Shown: positions 61,705-64,000 of the stretch, piece by piece
Position numbering within the stretch: position 1 is the stretch's first letter
Layout: each line of letters starts with the position of its first letter
From: Psychrobacter sp. 28M-43
GTDB lineage: Bacteria; Pseudomonadota; Gammaproteobacteria; Pseudomonadales; Moraxellaceae
DNA: 64,000 nucleotides
Assembly (NCBI RefSeq): GCF_014770435.1
Contig: NZ_CP061739.1
Span: forward strand, 1,550,001-1,614,000
Direction of reading: 5' to 3'
Program-made: the position numbers and the translations under genes
The notes under the pieces: model-generated
What the model was told of the DNA's origin: nothing
The model's database searches: none
Seen by the model: only the letters and a program-made list of their open reading frames with translations

Positions 61705-64000
61705 CTAACCAGTATTTCGTAACCCTGCAGCTAGCGCATTGATACTACGGATTAATGGATCTTCTACATTAAGGTCGCCATGTGCCGAATCGTTCAGGGT
61801 GTCCTGTTGTCTAGCACGCTTTAATAGCTCGATTTGGATATAGTTAATCGGGTCTAGATAAGCATCTCGCCATTGCAGGGATGAAGCAAGGTTTTGCTGA
61901 TTGGACAATAAAGAGTCTTGCTCAAGCAGAGAGTTTAATCCTGAATTGGTCAGCGTGTGTTCATCGGTGACCGCTGTCATGATTTTTTCGCGTAAAGGCT
62001 CATCGTCACATAGTTGGCTATAGGCCTCTGCAATATTCATATTGGCTTTGGTAAAGGCCATCTCGATATTACTGATAAATACGCTAAAAAACGGCCAGTG
62101 CTTATTCATCTCTTTCATCAATGTTTCGTCTTTTTTGACGCTATCTAGCGCACTACCGACGCCATACCAAGCAGGCAGGGTAAAGCGTGCTAACGACCAG
62201 CCAAACACCCAAGGAATCGCTCGCAAGGTGGTCTTACTTGGCAGACCTTTTTTGCGATGGGCTGGACGTGAGCCAATGTTTAATAACGAGATTTCTTGTA
62301 CAGGGGTGACCTCGGAGTAGAATTTATAAAACCCTTCGGTATGATCAGTCAGCTCGCGATAGCGTTGCTCACCTGCGTCTGCTAAGCGTGCAAACAGCGC
62401 TTCATACTCTGGCAACTCAGTCGGTTGTACCACAAACCTTGTTGAGCAGGCTTTGAGTGTACCCGTAATCGCCATGGTCAGCTCAAATACAGCGGTATCT
62501 GTATTGGCATACTTGGCATAGAGCACTTCGCCTTGCTCAGTTACCTTAATCTGCCCATGCAGCGTGCCTGCTGGCTGTGCCGCAATGGCTTTGTGCGTTG
62601 ATCCACCACCACGGCTCACAGAACCGCCACGACCATGGAACAAGCGTGTTTTTATACCATATTGTTCAGCAATGTTATTAATGGTTTGCTGTGCACTATA
62701 AAGTTGCCATGCTGAAGTGATAATACCGCCGTCTTTTGATGAGTCCGAATAACCTAGCATAATCTCTTGCGTGTTGTTCGTGTTCCGTAGCAGTCCACGA
62801 TACAGTGGATTGTCTAATACGGCAGGCAAGATTTTATCGATATTTTTGAGATCTTCGATGGTCTCAAACAACGGCGCAACTGGCAAATCAGCAGACAACT
62901 GGCCTTCGTCATCAATTCTGCATAAGCCTGCAAACCGCATGAGCAGCAATACTTCTAGTAGCTGGCTAGCATTATTGGTCATCGAGATCACATAGCTACC
63001 AAAAGTAGCCTGTCCCACCAGTTTGCGTAGAGTAGCGACCGAATTCATCAGTGACAATTGCTCACGCGTTTTGTCTGTCAGGTTATCAGTATAGATAAGC
63101 GGCGTGCCTGGTTTTTCTAGCAAGCGCGTCAACCACTCTTGACGTTCGGTTTCGCTTAGCGTCTGATAATCAGGCAGGTTGGAGGCACTAGCAAAGATAT
63201 CTGCAATCACTTCGCCATGGTATGACGACTCTTGACGGATATCGAGCGCTGCCAAATGAAAGCCGCAAGTTTTGACCAAACGAATCACATCTAGCAGTAA
63301 TCCTTCTGCGTGTGCCGTATCGTGTGTATTGACACTTTGACGGATAATGCGCAGGTCTTCTAGTAATTCTTCTGGATTGGCATAGGCATCTTTTTCAGCT
63401 TCGATGTCCGTGCCTTTGCTTTGGATGCGGCGATTGGTGGCTTTGACTTTAGTCAGAATAATAGAGAGTAGTCGACGATATGGCTCATTGCTATAGTCAT
63501 CGAGGTTATAGTCAAACACACGCTGATCGAGCTCATCATAACTTTTGATCTTGGCATATACGTCAGGTGAAACGGTGACAATAGTGTCACTATGAATCAG
63601 CTGTCGGCGCAGTTTTTTGAGTAGCACTTGATAGTGACGCAGCACGGTATCAGCATGCATCAATACGGCAAGCTCTGTGGTCTCAAAAGTCACAAAAGGA
63701 TTGCCATCTCTATCACCACCAATCCATGAACCAAAGCTCATAAATGCAGGCAGTGGATAGTCTGTGAGCTCTGGATAGATATCGACAATGGCTTTTTTGA
63801 TATTACGATACACTTTAGGAATGGCATTGAACAAACTGGCATTAAAGTAATGCAGACCGTTATTAATCTCGTCATATACCAATGGCTTGCGGGTGCGCAC
63901 TTCGTCAGACGACCATAATAGATCAATCGTTTGCGCAGTTTGTTCTTTAGCTTGCTCGTAGGCGAAGCTGTTTTCAGACACGTTATTTAAAGCGTCGCTA
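61705..64000 (-). CDS. ppc: Phosphoenolpyruvate carboxylase, N-terminus beyond the window
   Basis: PEP carboxylase makes oxaloacetate from phosphoenolpyruvate and bicarbonate. About 765 residues are visible. The frame runs open to the window edge, so an in-frame GTG at 63981 is internal and not the start; about 100-150 residues are missing. Signatures are GSWIGGDRDGNP, LGYSDSSKDGGI, LFHGRGGSVSRGGG, IPWVFGWSLAR and the invariant end ALAAGLRNTG. It replenishes oxaloacetate, which the methylcitrate cycle encoded nearby consumes. Confidence 0.97.
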   Translation of the reverse strand, partial: SDALNNVSENSFAYEQAKEQTAQTIDLLWSSDEVRTRKPLVYDEINNGLHYFNASLFNAIPKVYRNIKKAIVDIYPELTDYPLPAFMSFGSWIGGDRDGNPFVTFETTELAVLMHADTVLRHYQVLLKKLRRQLIHSDTIVTVSPDVYAKIKSYDELDQRVFDYNLDDYSNEPYRRLLSIILTKVKATNRRIQSKGTDIEAEKDAYANPEELLEDLRIIRQSVNTHDTAHAEGLLLDVIRLVKTCGFHLAALDIRQESSYHGEVIADIFASASNLPDYQTLSETERQEWLTRLLEKPGTPLIYTDNLTDKTREQLSLMNSVATLRKLVGQATFGSYVISMTNNASQLLEVLLLMRFAGLCRIDDEGQLSADLPVAPLFETIEDLKNIDKILPAVLDNPLYRGLLRNTNNTQEIMLGYSDSSKDGGIITSAWQLYSAQQTINNIAEQYGIKTRLFHGRGGSVSRGGGSTHKAIAAQPAGTLHGQIKVTEQGEVLYAKYANTDTAVFELTMAITGTLKACSTRFVVQPTELPEYEALFARLADAGEQRYRELTDHTEGFYKFYSEVTPVQEISLLNIGSRPAHRKKGLPSKTTLRAIPWVFGWSLARFTLPAWYGVGSALDSVKKDETLMKEMNKHWPFFSVFISNIEMAFTKANMNIAEAYSQLCDDEPLREKIMTAVTDEHTLTNSGLNSLLEQDSLLSNQQNLASSLQWRDAYLDPINYIQIELLKRARQQDTLNDSAHGDLNVEDPLIRSINALAAGLRNTG

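Noticed and set aside
63738..63981. GTG at 63981 as the start of ppc
   Set aside because: The frame stays open to the window edge, and the protein would lack its N-terminal 100 or more residues; the gene is cut, not short.
1..64000. CRISPR arrays, rRNA genes, prophage or complete insertion sequences
   Set aside because: I saw no regularly spaced repeats, rRNA-like sequence, phage structural genes or transposase genes.

Overview
The window looks like a chromosomal segment of a Moraxellaceae gammaproteobacterium, most probably Psychrobacter. The reasons are moderate-to-low G+C, the gene style (long Asp/Gln-rich RecB and RecC, many conserved hypotheticals of this family), a complete pqqABCDE set, and a methylcitrate cluster with both acnD/prpF and prpD. 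All identifications come from reading the sequence and from memory of protein families; no search was run.

Layout. 1-9.4 kb: a gene cut by the left edge, a LysR regulator, then a leftward PQQ operon (pqqA, a hairpin with a T-tract, pqqB-C-D-E and an M19 dipeptidase joined by overlaps), a tandem pair of unknown ~80-residue proteins, a 3-hydroxyacyl-CoA dehydrogenase, a glutathione S-transferase remnant and a second LysR gene. 9.5-19 kb: D-lactate dehydrogenase (dld) and NAD-malic enzyme (maeA), then a secreted royal-jelly-like protein, a broken antibiotic-biosynthesis-monooxygenase gene, an alpha/beta hydrolase, tRNA-Arg(CCT) with a 24-bp perfect hairpin, a membrane-anchored ModA-like protein and an unknown protein. 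19-31 kb: recC, recB, recD, with a ~172-bp MITE-like element between recC and recB. 31-41 kb: hpt, a conserved hypothetical, then cstA with a small Cys-Cys-ending protein and an ArsA-like ATPase. Facing them is a leftward DUF2868 / fatty-acid-hydroxylase-like / DUF3482-GTPase group, followed by an SDR gene.

41-57 kb: a propionate (2-methylcitrate) region read leftward: prpB, a lipoprotein, prpC and acnD, then a terminator and a YefM-YoeB toxin-antitoxin module, an Excalibur-domain secreted protein, prpF, a HEPN-like protein, an ABC exporter, a membrane-tailed ElaA-like acetyltransferase and prpD. An NRAMP-like transporter and a LysR regulator lie upstream. 58-64 kb: two single-span membrane proteins sharing a repeated C-terminal motif, a gamma-butyrobetaine-hydroxylase-like oxygenase, and phosphoenolpyruvate carboxylase cut by the right edge.

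Metabolically the window fits growth on organic acids: lactate and malate oxidation, propionyl-CoA disposal, anaplerosis by PEP carboxylase, peptide or pyruvate uptake by CstA, and PQQ for periplasmic dehydrogenases, none of which is seen here. The least explained and most interesting parts are the CstA/CC-protein/ArsA cluster, the DUF2868/hydroxylase/DUF3482 group, the DF-x-E repeat membrane proteins, the tandem small proteins beside pqqA, and the accessory genes lodged inside the prp cluster.
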